A model generated the notes under the pieces. It was given only the letters and a program-made list of their open reading frames with translations, had not been told where the DNA came from and did no database searches. The position numbers and the translations under genes are program-made. From Deinandra increscens subsp. villosa (lineage: Eukaryota; Streptophyta; Magnoliopsida; Asterales; Asteraceae), in contig JBCNJP010000012.1 of the NCBI GenBank assembly GCA_039602395.1, positions 22,882,396-22,946,395 of the forward strand: 64,000 nucleotides of DNA, given 5' to 3'. Within the stretch, counting starts at the first letter, position 1; every line of letters starts with the position of its first letter. Shown piece after piece: positions 11,553-23,314 of this stretch.

Positions 11553-13180
11553 TCTTTTATTTTAATGTGCATGGACAATCGTAGAGAGCTGTCAATACGT
11601 GGTATATGGATAGTGGTTGTTCTAGGCATATGACAGGCAACAAAGACCTTTTGCGTGATATTAAACTATCATGCATGGAGGACCAATTGCTTTTGGTGGA
11701 AATATTATTGGAAATGGACTCCTTTTAAATGGAGATTTTATGTTTGAGTAAGTGAACCTAGTGTCTAATTTGAAGTTCAACCTGCTCAGCGTGTCGCAAA
11801 TTTATGACAACAAAATGCCAATGTTTTTTTTAATGACAAGGAGTGTCTTATTTTGAAGCCTAGCTATACTATTCCTGAAGATCAGATTCTTTTCCGAGCC
11901 AAACGAAAAGGGGATATGTATGCTCTAAACATGAACACTTCTAAACCCATTGGCACTGTCTCATATTTTCTGACTAAGGATTCTGAAACGGACTCTACTT
12001 TGTAGCATAGGTTGATGGGACATGTTAACTTTCGGAACATGAACTAGTTGGTTAGAGGGAAACTTGCTCCTGGACTACCTGAGAAGGCATTTATTCATAT
12101 TGACAACTGTGTAGCATGTCTGAAGGGAAAGCAACACAAAGCTTCTCACTCTCCGAAGCCGCTGAGCAGATCTAATACGATTCTTCAACAGCTTCATCTC
12201 GGTCTCTTTGGACCAGTGTATGTCACAAGTTTAGGGGAACTTCTTACTGTCACTTCATAACCGGTGACTTTTCTCGCTATTCTTGGATGTTCTTTCTGAA
12301 GGAGAGATCAGAGACTCCGGAGCTGTTAAAGACTTTTATCACTCGCACTAAAAACGGTAGCAATGAGTGGGTTCGAATCATCAAATCTGATAATGGTTCT
12401 GAAATTAAGAATATATTTTTTTATTCTTTTTGTGATTTAAAAGGCCTTACTTGTTACTTCAGTGCTCCATATACTTCGCAACAAAACGGTATCGCTGAGT
12501 GGAAGAATAGAACTCTCATCGAGTGTGCCAGAACAATGCTTGCTGACTCAAATCTTAAATTGTCTTTTTGGGTTGAAGCAGTCAACACTGTTTGATATGT
12601 TCTTAACAAAATTCTCATAATCAAACATGCTAACAAGACATCTTTTAAACTCTTCTCCAAACAAAAACCTGTTTTAAAATATTTAAAACCGTTCGGGCGT
12701 CCTTGTATTGTGTTAGTACAGTCTGAGAAGTTAGCAAAGTTCACCCCAAAGGTGGATGAATGATGTTTTGTTGGATACTCTACAACCTCTCTCGCGTTTA
12801 GAGTATACAATAGAAGAACTAACATCGTTCAGGAGTCGTGCAATGTTAACTTTTAACGAGCGCTTTCTTGGTCAAACACTGAATTTACCTCTTCGACGGT
12901 AACAAGATCCGGTCCTTTTTCTTCAAACTTGGGAACAGCCACCCTTCAGACAGATGAACCCAATTTAGAAGAAATTGTGCAACCTAGTGTTGAAGAGAAT
13001 GCAACTGCAGCAGAGCTAAATGTATCAAATGAATCTGATTTAGACGATGGCATAGAGATTGACACTGAGAAAATTTCTGTCGATGAAATACAGATTGGGA
13101 ATCTGGACTTTGCTATTCAAGTCCCTGCTATTGAATAGTCCCGGATTAACAAGAATCATCCAACTTCTAATATCATCGGT
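11553..13180 (+). pseudogene. Protease and integrase of copia B
   Basis: Protease motif WYMDSGCSRHMTG at about 11599-11637, preceded by an in-frame TAG. The integrase zinc-binding domain reads HRLMGHVN ... CVACLKGKQHK (12006-12140) after a stop where tryptophan is expected. Of the D, D, E catalytic residues, the first is changed to glycine (HLGLFGP instead of HMDLFGP, about 12206), the second is kept (SDNGSEI) and the third is kept (GIAEWKNRTL). A further stop follows AVNTV at 12595. The frame leads to INKNHPTSNIIG at 13178, where element C begins. Confidence 0.85.
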
Positions 13181-13722
13181 TGTAAGGGAATAATTTGTGG
13201 CTTGTGTATTAAATCATCACTTGGCGGACTATTTTGAAGGCCTATGTTATAGAATAGGTGAAAATTAGTTGGGTTATGGGTATATTGGGTCATTGGGCCA
13301 ATTTAGACATGTTTGGGCTCATTTAAAAAGAGTTTAGATGAAGTTTAGTGGGCCTGAAATGTCAAATACGGAAATTTGAGTTATTTAGGGTATAGGAGAT
13401 TAGCTTGGAAAACAAGCTAATCATCTCCTATAAATAGAACCTATTATTGTCTAGAATAGGCTGCTGGTGTTGCTGATATTGGGGTGTTCTTGGTGTTTTC
13501 AAAGAAGTGTAATCGAAATTCTCCATAGAGAATTTCGAACCTTTTAAGTGTGTTGCAATCAAGTTTCGATCTAGCATTCTCAATCGGTTTGTGTGTTTCA
13601 TTATTTTCCTAATCGTTTGTTCTTGTTTATGTTGATTATACTTGAATCACTCTAGTGTTTGGATTTTCCGCACACTCACTAGAGATCGTGATATCGTGTT
13701 TGGGTTCTTTTCGATCCTTACA
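13181..13722 (+). repeat. 5' LTR of copia C
   Basis: 542 bases, TGTAAGGGAA to TCGATCCTTACA. U3 carries a near-perfect inverted repeat (GGAGATTAGCTT paired with AAGCTAATCATCTCC) ending a few bases before the TATA box CTATAAATAG at about 13429. The rest up to CCTTACA is R and U5. Confidence 0.93.
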
Positions 13723-13724
13723 AT

Positions 13725-13737
13725 TGGTATCAGAGCC
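13725..13737 (+). other. Primer binding site of copia C
   Basis: TGGTATCAGAGCC two bases after the 5' LTR, complementary to the 3' end of initiator methionine tRNA, as is usual for plant copia elements. Confidence 0.9.
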
Positions 13738-15127
13738 AAGAAACAAGTGTTTCGAGGCTCTCACGATATCCGATTCAAGATTTTTTGTGTTCCTCGATTG
13801 ATTTTGGTGTTGACGGCTGTGTTTTTTTTTAATTAGGGTTTATAGAGTATATTTGATTGTTCATCGTCTTTTAGAACTCTAGCTGTCGACAATTCTGATT
13901 TCCTATGTTTCGTTGACTTTCTATAGTTTATTTTTGAAGATTTTGGAATATCTCGTAATTGTTACCATATTGTTAAAAAGAACACGAAAATCAAAGGAAA
14001 TTTTTTGGTCAAAGGTGGTGAGCTGTGATTATTTTTAATCGTCAATCTGGAAGTTTGGTAGAAGGGAATTTGTATTTTGATCAAAACTTAATTTCTAAAA
14101 ATTTCAATTTATTTTAAATAGATTTCGCGAAATGTATTATTTAAAAGATTTGATTTTGTAGTTTTATCTTGTTGCTTTATATCAAGTTTATTTGAAGTGG
14201 ACGGGATTGAGTTTCCAATTTCAAGGTTTTCGACTCCTCAAAAGGTGATTACGGTCGTTCAAAGTGGAGAGCATCGGATTTCACAAGCTTAAGAGGTTCT
14301 TGATCGACACGGGATTTACGGTTGTTCATTCACGACAAAAGATTGGTTCACGGTCGTCATCTGCATGCAACTGATTGAGATTTCACGTAAAATGAACTTC
14401 AATCTATTCACAATATTGCCATTGGGATTAATTGAAATGTGTGGTCCACATTGATCAATTTTTGAAGCAGTAAACGGCCCCTCAATTTAACTTGGTGCAA
14501 ATTATTGTTGACGAGATTTTGGTCGTTAAATATTTCTGCACCTTGTGGAGTAATTTGTTTTTTTTTAATTTTCATATTTTTGCTCCAAGTGTTTCAAGGT
14601 GTTACTAACGGTTTTATTTGTGAGTTTCTTGTGATTGTTTCTGCAGGTTTAGCACAGGACAGAAGGCTGCTAGGATTTCATAAGCCCCTCGATCGAAATC
14701 TGTGGCTTTGACCCTTATTTCGATCGAAATTTTTGACTTTTCGGTCCTTTTGGACACTTTTCGATCGGAAAGTCCCTTCGTGACTTTCGATCGGAGAGTA
14801 CTTCCCGGTTCCCCACTTTTTGATCGGAGAGTCCCTTCGTGACTTTCGATCAGGTCCGTTTTGATCGGAAAGTCCCTTCGTGACTTTTCGATCAGCTCCG
14901 TTTCGATTGGAAAGTCCCTTCGTGACTTTTCGATCAGCTCCTTTTCGATCGGAAAGTCCCTTCGTGACTTTCGATCAGCTTCACTTTTTGATCGGAAAGT
15001 CCCCTTTCGTGACTTTTCGATCAGCTTACACTTTTCGGTCGAGCCGAAACTCTGCCCGATAGAAAAGCAGTCTTTCCGATCCAGTTGAGGCTTTTCGATC
15101 CACCCATTTTTCAATCCGATCAAGGCT
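13738..15127 (+). repeat. Leader of copia C with TCGATCGGAAAGTCCC cluster
   Basis: The first 900 bases are AT-rich and ORF-free, ending in a possible 3' splice site TGTTTCTGCAG at about 14646. From 14690 to 15130 there are about seven copies of a unit of some 45 bases containing TTCGATCGGAAAGTCCC and TTCGTGACTTT, slightly degenerate, running into the gag ORF. The word is palindromic in part (CGATCG), so long antisense ORFs over this stretch are artefacts. Confidence 0.8.
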
Positions 15128-16917
15128 TTGCGGTCCAAATTTGATCTAGAAGCTCTTCCAAAGAAGTTCATGGCGCATATTCTACCAGGCACCACTACAC
15201 CCGATGAGATATGTTGCAATCCCAACTGTGAGGCTAAAGAATGGGAACGCAAATTCATTAATGAAACCCTAAATCGTGCATTATCTGATAGAGACCTTAG
15301 GGAGTCCAAAAGTAAGACCAGAATATTTAGAGAGAAACTTGAGGCCATTCAGGTAGATGTTAAGAATCTTCAATCTCAGGTGAGTGATAAAAGCACATAT
15401 CTTAGGCTTGCTAACGCTAAGGTAGAAGAGCTAACCAAGGAGGTTGAGGAACTAAGAGCAAAACTTGACACTTCCCAATCTGCCCTTGAGAAACATCAAG
15501 TGATACAAAAGAAAATGATGGATTCTCATCATGCTTTATTCAAATCTGAAGAGCGACTCGAGCAGGTAAAAGAAACATCTGGCCTCGGGGATGGAAATTT
15601 TCCTCCCCCATTGCAACATGAATACATAAAAGTGCCCCAAACTGCAGATGAATTGTTGAAAGAGTCCCAGAATGAAGCAACCATGGTATATGGGCCTCAA
15701 CCTGTGCATAAAGATGAAAAGACAGCCACTGAAGCAACTCAGTCAAATAACACTACTGAGTGTGCAGGTTCAAGCTCTAGTGAAGTGAAGAGAGCTGATG
15801 AAGAAAAGTTGGTTCCTTATCCAAAGATCGAGACTCCTTATTCCAAAGTTGTGGATGAGGTAAAATGGGAACGAGTGGTGATGACTACAAGGCCCAACGG
15901 TAAGATATTCATGACAACAGGGTCTATGTTCATTCCGATTGAAGGAGAAGAGAGACCCTCATTCACCACAAAGTTCAAAGGCTTGGGTCATGATGGTGGT
16001 TTATCATCTGACATTAAGAGTATAAGGCCCAAGATCACTATCAAGCCTCCAAATTCCGTTCCAATCAAGATTGAAAGGCCCAAGATGACAAACAAGTCTC
16101 CAAACTCATCAGTGGGCTCATGCAGTGGCAAAACAACTTTCTCAAAGAAACCAGTGGGCCCAAAAGGTCAAATGTTTGGTTCTGCTCAGTTTTCAACGAA
16201 CCAGAAAAGATTCAACGGAAATGGATCAAGGTCAGAAAGATCGAACAACTGGAGATCTGGAGTCTTTCTAAACATGCAATCGAATCTCAATGCCTCTCCA
16301 TCAAAGCCATACAGCTTAAACGGTCACACTTCTGACTTCTACCTGAAGAAGCAAACTTGCTTTAATTGTGGCAATCCTGGTCACATTGCCCGAAATTGTC
16401 TCTATCGCCCCTATGAGCCATATTATCCGCAAAGTCGGAGTGTTTCGTCTCAGGATTCAAAAAAGTCTAAGCCAATGAAGGTGCAACCACCTAAGGCGAT
16501 GAAGACTGTTTCTCCTTCGATAAAACCCTCTAATCAACATTGGGGCACTGCCAAAGAGCAAAGAAAATTTCAAATCAAAAATATGTTTTTCCAAATTATG
16601 AAAATTTTCATAAAAAGGTGAAGACACCAATTTCAAAACAACACAAAGTTGACAAACCTAAAGTTACCCCTCCAAAGGTAACTAAAACTGTTTTGAAAAG
16701 GAAAATTGAAATGAAGAAGGTTGAAATACCTAAAGTCACTACTTCAAAGGTGACTAAAACAACTTTCAAATCACCTAGTATTTGGAAACCAAAATCAAAG
16801 GCAGCTGCAACTCAAATTCCTGATTTTTCAAAGGGCATGTGTTTAAAAGAAGTAACTTTCATTGATTCATCGGGTTTACCCAGAACCACAATGGCCTGGG
16901 TTTTAATTGCTAACTAA
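15128..16917 (+). pseudogene. Truncated gag of copia C
   Basis: Nucleocapsid part of a copia gag. Translation from 15128 gives a long coiled coil (about residues 60-140), a linker, and one CCHC zinc knuckle CFNCGNPGHIARNC near residue 412. After a frameshift near 16545 the other frame continues with lysine-rich VTPPKVTKTV/VTTSKVTKTT repeats to PRTTMAWVLIAN and a stop at 16917. The N-terminal UBN2-like gag core and first zinc knuckle present in element D are missing. The C-terminal end matches that of element E (PRSVMAWVPDSN). It may still work if the shift is tolerated; I call it broken. Confidence 0.8.
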
Positions 16918-17100
16918 TCTCTCACAGTGTGCAGGAACAGTCAAGGAGGACTTTCATTAACCTTGTTTGTTTGTGATAGTGATTGTTCCAGGCACAGGAT
17001 AGGAGGCATTTCTCTACTACATGACATGAAGATTTCAATGGAGGGTATGTCTCTATGTGAGAGGTAAATCTGAAAAGATCAGCAGAAAAGGTAACATTGT
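16918..17100 (+). pseudogene. Protease remnant of copia C
   Basis: Reads CDSDCSRHRIGG then SLLHDMKISMEG and KISRKGNIV, matching the copia protease motif DSGCSRHMTG and the following KISGKG stretch. The glycine of the active-site DSG is aspartate here, and the frame then stops. Everything from here to the end of pol is missing. Upstream lies a splice-like CTAAC ... GTGCAG|G (16909-16934). Confidence 0.7.
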
Positions 17101-19080
17101 CTGAATTGTTTGTTTCTTGGCTAATTGTTTGTTTCAGAAAATTTTCAAAAGATAAACTTTGAAGGTTAGCTTGGCCAGTTTTAGTAGATATTTAGTGATG
17201 TGTCTGTGTGTCAATAATAAAAAAAAATGTGTGTTGATTTTAAAAAATCAAAAAGCAAGGGGAAGAATAGAAAAGATGAAATAGTTGACCCCTCAAAAAT
17301 ATTATGCTTTTTAATTTTTAATCTTTTGTTTGTGTGTTTGAGAAGGTGGGAAGTGAAATATTTCCGTTCTCAGAATGACTGACACGCGTAAGGCGAAAGT
17401 GAAAGACATGATCCAAGGTGATGTGCTCGGTAGGCTCAGTTCCAAAAACAAAGGTATGGGTCACAACACTTAAAGATAAAGTATGTCATTTGACGGGAAC
17501 ACACACTTAGGTTAAGTGCTTGTTCTATTTGACTGCAAAATTGTTCCCGATACACACGCCGGACTCCAAAGTGTTGAATCGAAAATCTCAAAAAGTCGGC
17601 ATCCCCTCTGTTTTGTATGAGCAAAGATCTGGGGATGTCAAAGCCGTCAGTCAAGTCTTGCCTCTGCTTTGCGTGAGCAATGACCTGGTGTAGAATGGTT
17701 GACGTGTTAATCAGACTTTCCTCTGTTTTGCGTGAGCAAAGACCTGGTTAGTCTGGATTAACGTGCTTGCAGATCACCGTATATAATTTACACCCCAAAA
17801 GATGCCAATGTGCACAACAAAAGAGACCCTCTAGCGTCCAAAACCCTTTAGCCCTGACTTTGTGACTAGGCTTATGTGTTTGATGTAAGGATACCACCTG
17901 ACTGATAAACGCCTCTGAGTTGAAATCATACAAGTCTTTGTATATTATTCCTATCTCTTCTATGATCTGTTCTTTCTCTTCTCAACCAAGTCTCGAGAAA
18001 AGATTCAAAACTCTGGATATGGGAATGTGAAAATATGTGGTAGGGAATGATCAAGCTTGATAGACTGCACATATTAATTACCTAGGATTTGTGTGTGACT
18101 GTCGGATGTTCATAATTAATGCACCTAAAAGATAAATGAGTGACAAACAGCCGGGAAAATGAGGAACATGGGTTTAAGAAGGACCAATATACTGGCAATC
18201 GCCTGGACGTGTTCGAGTAACATATGCTGAAAAGGGTTCCTCAGTTCAGACAAAGACGGTTTGATCCCAAAATAAAACCTTCTCGTTTAGTAATTTGGTA
18301 TGTTTGTTTTGTTTCTTTTGTGTTATCTTAAGTTTATGAATTGGCCAGGTTGATTTGAGAAGTTTAAATAAAATTTTTATGGGTTTTATGCAAGAAAGTT
18401 TGACCCTCCCTCAGAACCTCAGGGGGAGATAATAAAAAGAGTCCCCGGGTTCAGGGAAAGTTGTTCAGTTAAGTAATGCTAACCCGATAACCAGTCATCA
18501 TTTTCTGGTTAGTGTTTGTTCCATGTTGTGCTTGACAGGTTAAGTGAAAAAAAAAACAACTCATGAAAAAAAATCAAGGAATCAGTTGATCAAAGCAAGA
18601 ACTCTGCTGCTGATCAAGTTGAAGAACCAGCCGGAAAAGGACTTACCCTATGCTTAGGGGAAGTTTGTTGGTTGTTCAAGAAAAGCTTCCAAAGACTCAA
18701 AAGACACTGTTCACGAGTTGAGGGGAAGCTAAATGCCGTCAGTTCAAAGATCTACAATCAAGAATGCCAAGATAGAGGTTTCCAAAATTTAACCTCTGAA
18801 GTTAATGGCAAGTCAAGACAGTTAATGATGATTCAGCAAGGACTCAACAGTTTTCAAGAAGGAGCAAATATTTGAGAATCCTCCTCTCATTACATGTTCG
18901 TCATTTGAAGTCCAAGCTAATGCTGATTGAGAGAACACTCCCTAAAGTCATTTGTTGTTGCCCAATGAAGATTGTTAAAGAAAGGAATCTTCAGCAACCC
19001 ATACTCAAGCCAAGGAGAAGACTGCAAGTTCTAAAGATTGAAAGTAGAAGACATTTAATATCACAAGCCAAGGGGAAGAT
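17101..19080 (+). other. 3' region and polypurine tract of copia C
   Basis: No ORF of note. 17640-17770 holds two or three copies of TTTGCGTGAGCAAAGACCTGG-like sequence. Purine-rich AGGGGAAG-type tracts recur (about 18415, 18655, 18720, 19010). The last, AGGGGAAGAT at 19071-19080, sits directly before the 3' LTR and is the polypurine tract. There is no ORFx. Confidence 0.7.
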
Positions 19081-19620
19081 TGTAAGGGAATAATTTGTGG
19101 CTTGTGTATTAAATCATCACTTGGCGGACTATTTTGAAGGCCTATGTGATAGGATAGGTGAAAATTAGTTGGGTTATGGGTATATTGGGTCATTGGGTCA
19201 ATTTAGACATGTTTGGGCTCATTTAAAAAGAGTTTAGATGAAGTTTAGTGGGCCTGAAATGTCAAATACGGAAATTTGAGTTATTTAGGGTATAGGAGAC
19301 TAGCTTGGAAAACAAGCTAATCATCTCCTATAAATAGAACCTATTATTGTCTAGAATAGGCTGCTGGTGTTGCTGATTTTGGGGTGTTCTTGGTGTTTTC
19401 AAAGAAGTGTAATCGAAATTCTCCATAGAGAATTTCGAACCTTTTAAGTGTGTTGCAATCAAGTTTCGATCTAGCATTCTCAATCGGTTTGTGTGTTTCA
19501 TTATTTTCCTAATCGTTTGTTCTTGTTTATGTTGTTTATACTTGAATCACTCTAGTGTTTGGATTCCGCACACTCACTAGAGATCGTGATATCGTGTTTG
19601 GGTTCTTTTCGATCCTTACA
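19081..19620 (+). repeat. 3' LTR of copia C
   Basis: 540 bases, same ends and TATA box as the 5' LTR. It differs by about six substitutions and lacks two T in GGATTTTCCGC. Followed by the TSD TCGGT. Confidence 0.93.
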
Positions 19621-21150
19621 TCGGTCCAGTTGATCAACGGGTTACTCGAAGTCAATCCAGCACTACAAACATTTGCCTTTTCAGCTTCTTCATCTCTCAA
19701 ATCCAACCAACTTTGGTTGCTGAAGCCATGAAAGACAACAATTGGATTGAGTCGATGCGAGATGAACTTTTGCAATTTAAAACTCTGAACGTCTGGAGAT
19801 TGATGGATTTGCCACCCGGCAAAGAACCAATTCCGGTCAAGTGGGTGTTCAAAGATAGGAAGGATGATCATGATATTATCATTCGTAACAAAGCTCGTGT
19901 AGTTGTGAAGGGTTATATGCAGGAAGATGGGGTTGACTACGATGAGATTTATGCACATGTCTCTCGTCTCGAAGCCATACAAATATTTATGGCACACACT
20001 GCTTCTAGAAACATCACCGTTTATCAACCTCCCAGGTTCTTGAATAAATCTTTTCCAAATAATGTTTACAAGCTAGATAGAGCTCTTTATGGTCTTCATC
20101 AAGCACCTCTGAAATAGTATGAGACTCTGTCTACCTATCTTCTTTAACACGGTTAGAAGAAGGGTACAATTGATCAAACACTTTTCATTCGACATGTTGG
20201 GGATGATATGCTTTTACTACAAGTGTATGTTGATGACACCATTTTCGGGTCAATGGACATCAATTTGTGTAAAGAGTTCGAGGAGGTCATGAAGAAACAG
20301 TTCGAGACGAGTGTTATGGGAGAACTGAGTTTCTTTTTGAGGGTTAAAGTTAAACAGACTTCTGAAGGAATCTTGATCAGCCAAGGAAAATACGTAAGGG
20401 AATTCTTGAAGAAGTTTCATCATCATGACTCAAAAGGTTTCTCAACTCCCGTCGTAACTCGTGTGAAACTTCATGATGATCCTGAAGGTGTACCGGTTAA
20501 TGAGCATCTTTTCGCTCAATGATAGGTTCACTGATGTATCTCACCGCGAGTCATCCCGACATTATGTATGCTATTTGTCTGTGTGCAAGATTTCAGTGTT
20601 CACCAAAGGAATCACATCTGAAAGCTGTCAAGCGAATCCTCAGATATCTTCGTTGGTATCCAAAGGACTCCAACTTTGATCTAGTAGCTTACTCCGATAC
20701 TGACTTTGGTGGATGTAACCTCAACCGCAAGTCTACAACTTGTGGAGCTCATTTTCTAGGAAATCATCTTGTTTCTTGGCAATGAAAGAAGCAGAATATA
20801 GTTTCTGTTTCAACAGCTGAAGCAAAATACGTAGTTGCTGCCTCATGTTGTTCTCAATTCTTGTGGATCCAGAATCAGCTTCTGGACTACGATGAATTTT
20901 CTTGCAACCCCTAATCATATTGATAACACTGCTGCTATTTCTATTGTTGAAAATCATGTGCAACACTCTAAGACTAAGCACATATAGATTAGGTATCACT
21001 ATATTAGGGATTGCGCTGAGAAGATGTTAATTACTCTAGTTTATGTCCCCACTAAAGAATAATTTGCTGACCTGTTCACCAAATGTTTGACTTGTCTAGT
21101 TTTAATTACCCGATCCAGTCCGTAGGGATGATTAACTTTTAGTAGTTGGA
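19621..21150 (+). pseudogene. Reverse transcriptase/RNase H of copia B
   Basis: Starts PVDQRVTRSQS, the integrase-RT linker, then AMKDNNWIESMRDEL and IPVKWVFKDR. The stretch carrying the first catalytic aspartate (MDVK..FL..E.VY) is deleted in frame between HTASRNITV and YQPPRF (about 20017), so this RT cannot polymerise. YGLHQAPLK is followed by a stop, then YVDDTIFGS (20227) and SFFLRVKVKQ. RNase H shows YSDTDFGG, DRKST-like NRKST and STAEAKYV. Stops near 20118, 20145, 20521, 20784 and 21060. Confidence 0.88.
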
Positions 21151-22689
21151 CCTCTTAGGATTCTTGATATGCATGCTTTCAATTTCTTAGGTGTTTTTAT
21201 CTTTAGAGTTTGTGTGATCATCTATAAATAATTTTTTTTTACTTAAACCCTTCATGCAAAACTACAAAAACATTTTCTTTCTTTATGCTTGTTTTATGTT
21301 ATCTTGTTTTAGTTTTTTTCTTGTCTTTGTGTCAATTGAGTCAAAATTGCTAAAACCGCAGAAATATTTTCACTTTGTTTAACTTATTTCTTCTGCAGTG
21401 AGCTTTAAACTTACCAAAGGAAGATGAAAAATACAAAAACTTTGAAAAACCTGAAAAATCTCAAAAAATAGTATTTATTTCTGTATTTCCAATAAGTGTT
21501 TTTATACACATGTACAGAAATATGCAAAAAACACAAAAGCATTTTAAAAATGAAAATGGAAAATGAACTTTGGTTCGTGGTTGGACACTTAATGTGGAAA
21601 ATGATATTATTCTGGTCTTATTAACACAGCCATAGGATATGACCCAATCGACCAATAATTCTATCATTTGATGTGTTGGTTGGCTCGACATCATAAGAAG
21701 TAAACTATGTCAGTGATTACAAACTAATTGAGCAAAAAATAGTGAGCCATTGAGTTTAAACAGTGTAAATTATTTAAATTGGCCATTTCTCTGTTTGTCT
21801 GAGTAAGAAACCCTGCCTAAACTCTATTGTTCTCTTCAGCATTAAGTTGACTTATTTCAAATCCGAGCACGTCATATAACTTATGATGACGCTCAATGAG
21901 ACTCATTAGATATGGAAACACTAACTCTGAGTTCTCATCCATTCCATAATAACTGAGACACATCTGCTGTATGAAAACACTTACCTTGTGATTTCTAGCA
22001 TCCTTCCATCAAATAAAGTGAGAGACCATCTGCTGTGGAAGCACTGACCTTGATTCTCTCACATTCGCCAAACACCGACTTGTAGTCATGAAAGAAGGGT
22101 AAACATGATTTCATGACCATCCCATGAAATAAGTCACTTACCGCTAAAGAAAGGGTCGAATATTAATATTTTAAATGTGTTAGGCAAATCTGAAAGGATA
22201 GCAAACATGATGTATGGTAGAATGCTGTTAACTCTAAATTACATGATTTTCACAAAATTTCACTAATCGGATTTAAACCATGATAAAATACATCACATGA
22301 CATCAAGTTGAAAATTACCATGTCTGAGCTTAGGTGGACAACAATACCAACAATCTGACTTAGTTTTATCTGGTTTGTGCGATGATTAGAATTATAAGAG
22401 TTATTAAGGAAGTAAATGATCGATATGATTCAAAAACATTGTTTGGCCACAATCAAACAAAAATATGTGTTTCTGCAAAATAAATCCAAAGGCTAATGCA
22501 TAATTTGAATTTTTGGCAAAGTTGACCAAATTTGTAAAATTTGACCAAGTTTCATGTAAATATGTGTTTTATTACAAAATTCCCTTCCGGGTAGGTTATC
22601 CATGGTAAACATGCTCATATACTCATTTTGGTTTTGGTCTTGTGTTTTAAATTTCTTTTTCTTTGAATTTTGTTCAAATTTTAGACTTA
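21151..22689 (+). other. 3' non-coding region of copia B
   Basis: AT-rich, no coding signal. It includes short runs of AAAAACCTGAAAAATC type (21430-21470) and GATGTGTTGGTTGGCTCGAC (21669). The latter is close to TGATGTGCTTGCTAGGCTCG in the 3' region of element D (38233), a sign of a shared ancestral region. Confidence 0.5.
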
Positions 22690-23285
22690 GGAATTTTTTT
22701 GGCGTTTTTCAAAATTTGGGTCTTAGTGGACTTAGCATTTTGCCTTAGAATACTTTACTTGGGTACAAGTCTGCTAAACACACTCTTAAGTTCACTAAGA
22801 AGTATTCCTCTTAGCGTACTTCACCAATTGTACTTAGAATTTTTTGTGGTTTTTTAATGAAGTCCGCTAAGAACAAATTTGTTCTTAGCGTACTTGAGTG
22901 TTCACTTTGTCTGTTTTTGGTTTTTAAATTCTACTAAGAGCAATCTACTCTTAGCGTACTTCTCTTAACTTAAATTATGTTTTCTGAAGTCCGCTAAGAA
23001 CACTTGGTTTTAGCGAACTCGTTTTTCTTCTTAGTGAACTTTAGCCCCATACTTAGAATTTTTTTGATCTTTTTATTGTTTTAGCCTTAGCGTACTTGTT
23101 ATAAGACATAGCGGACTTCTATAAGTCTTAGGGTACTTCATTTAGGCTTAGCATACTTCGAATGTGTATAGTGAACTTCTTTTAGACCTTAGCAAACTTG
23201 ACCCGCACTCTTTACCCTTGGCGAAATTCTTGGTCTTCTTAGCGTACTTCGTTTTACGCTTAGTGGACTTAATGTTTACACTTGG
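22690..23285 (+). repeat. CTTAGCGTACTT word cluster of copia B
   Basis: About twenty copies of CTTAGCGTACTT and variants (TTAGCGGACTT, CCGCTAAGAAC, TTAGTGGACTT) in both orientations with irregular spacing, ending just before a TATA box. This is the same position and style as the clusters of the other four copia elements, but with a different word. Confidence 0.75.
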
Positions 23286-23314
23286 GATATTTTTGTGGTT
23301 TTGGTCAAGTCCGT

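Larger units (their letters stand above)
13181..19620 (+). mobile_element. Ty1/copia element C: complete, gag-only, young
   Basis: Two LTRs (13181-13722 and 19081-19620), primer site, leader with a repeat cluster, gag, protease remnant, 3' region and polypurine tract, flanked by TSD TCGGT (13176-13180 and 19621-19625). RT, RNase H and integrase are absent, so it depends on another element's pol. LTRs differ by about six substitutions and one 2-base indel by eye (about 1%). Removing it and one TSD restores the frame of element B (SNIIG to PVDQRVTRSQS). Confidence 0.93.

Noticed and set aside
14690..15130. CRISPR-like direct repeats
   Set aside because: Units are degenerate, have no unique spacers of constant length and no cas genes; the setting is a plant retrotransposon leader.
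14614..15348. A 244-codon ORF on the minus strand
   Set aside because: It overlies the CGATCGGAAAGTCCC repeats and the start of gag on the other strand; its KSRRDF-type repeats mirror the DNA repeat. An artefact.
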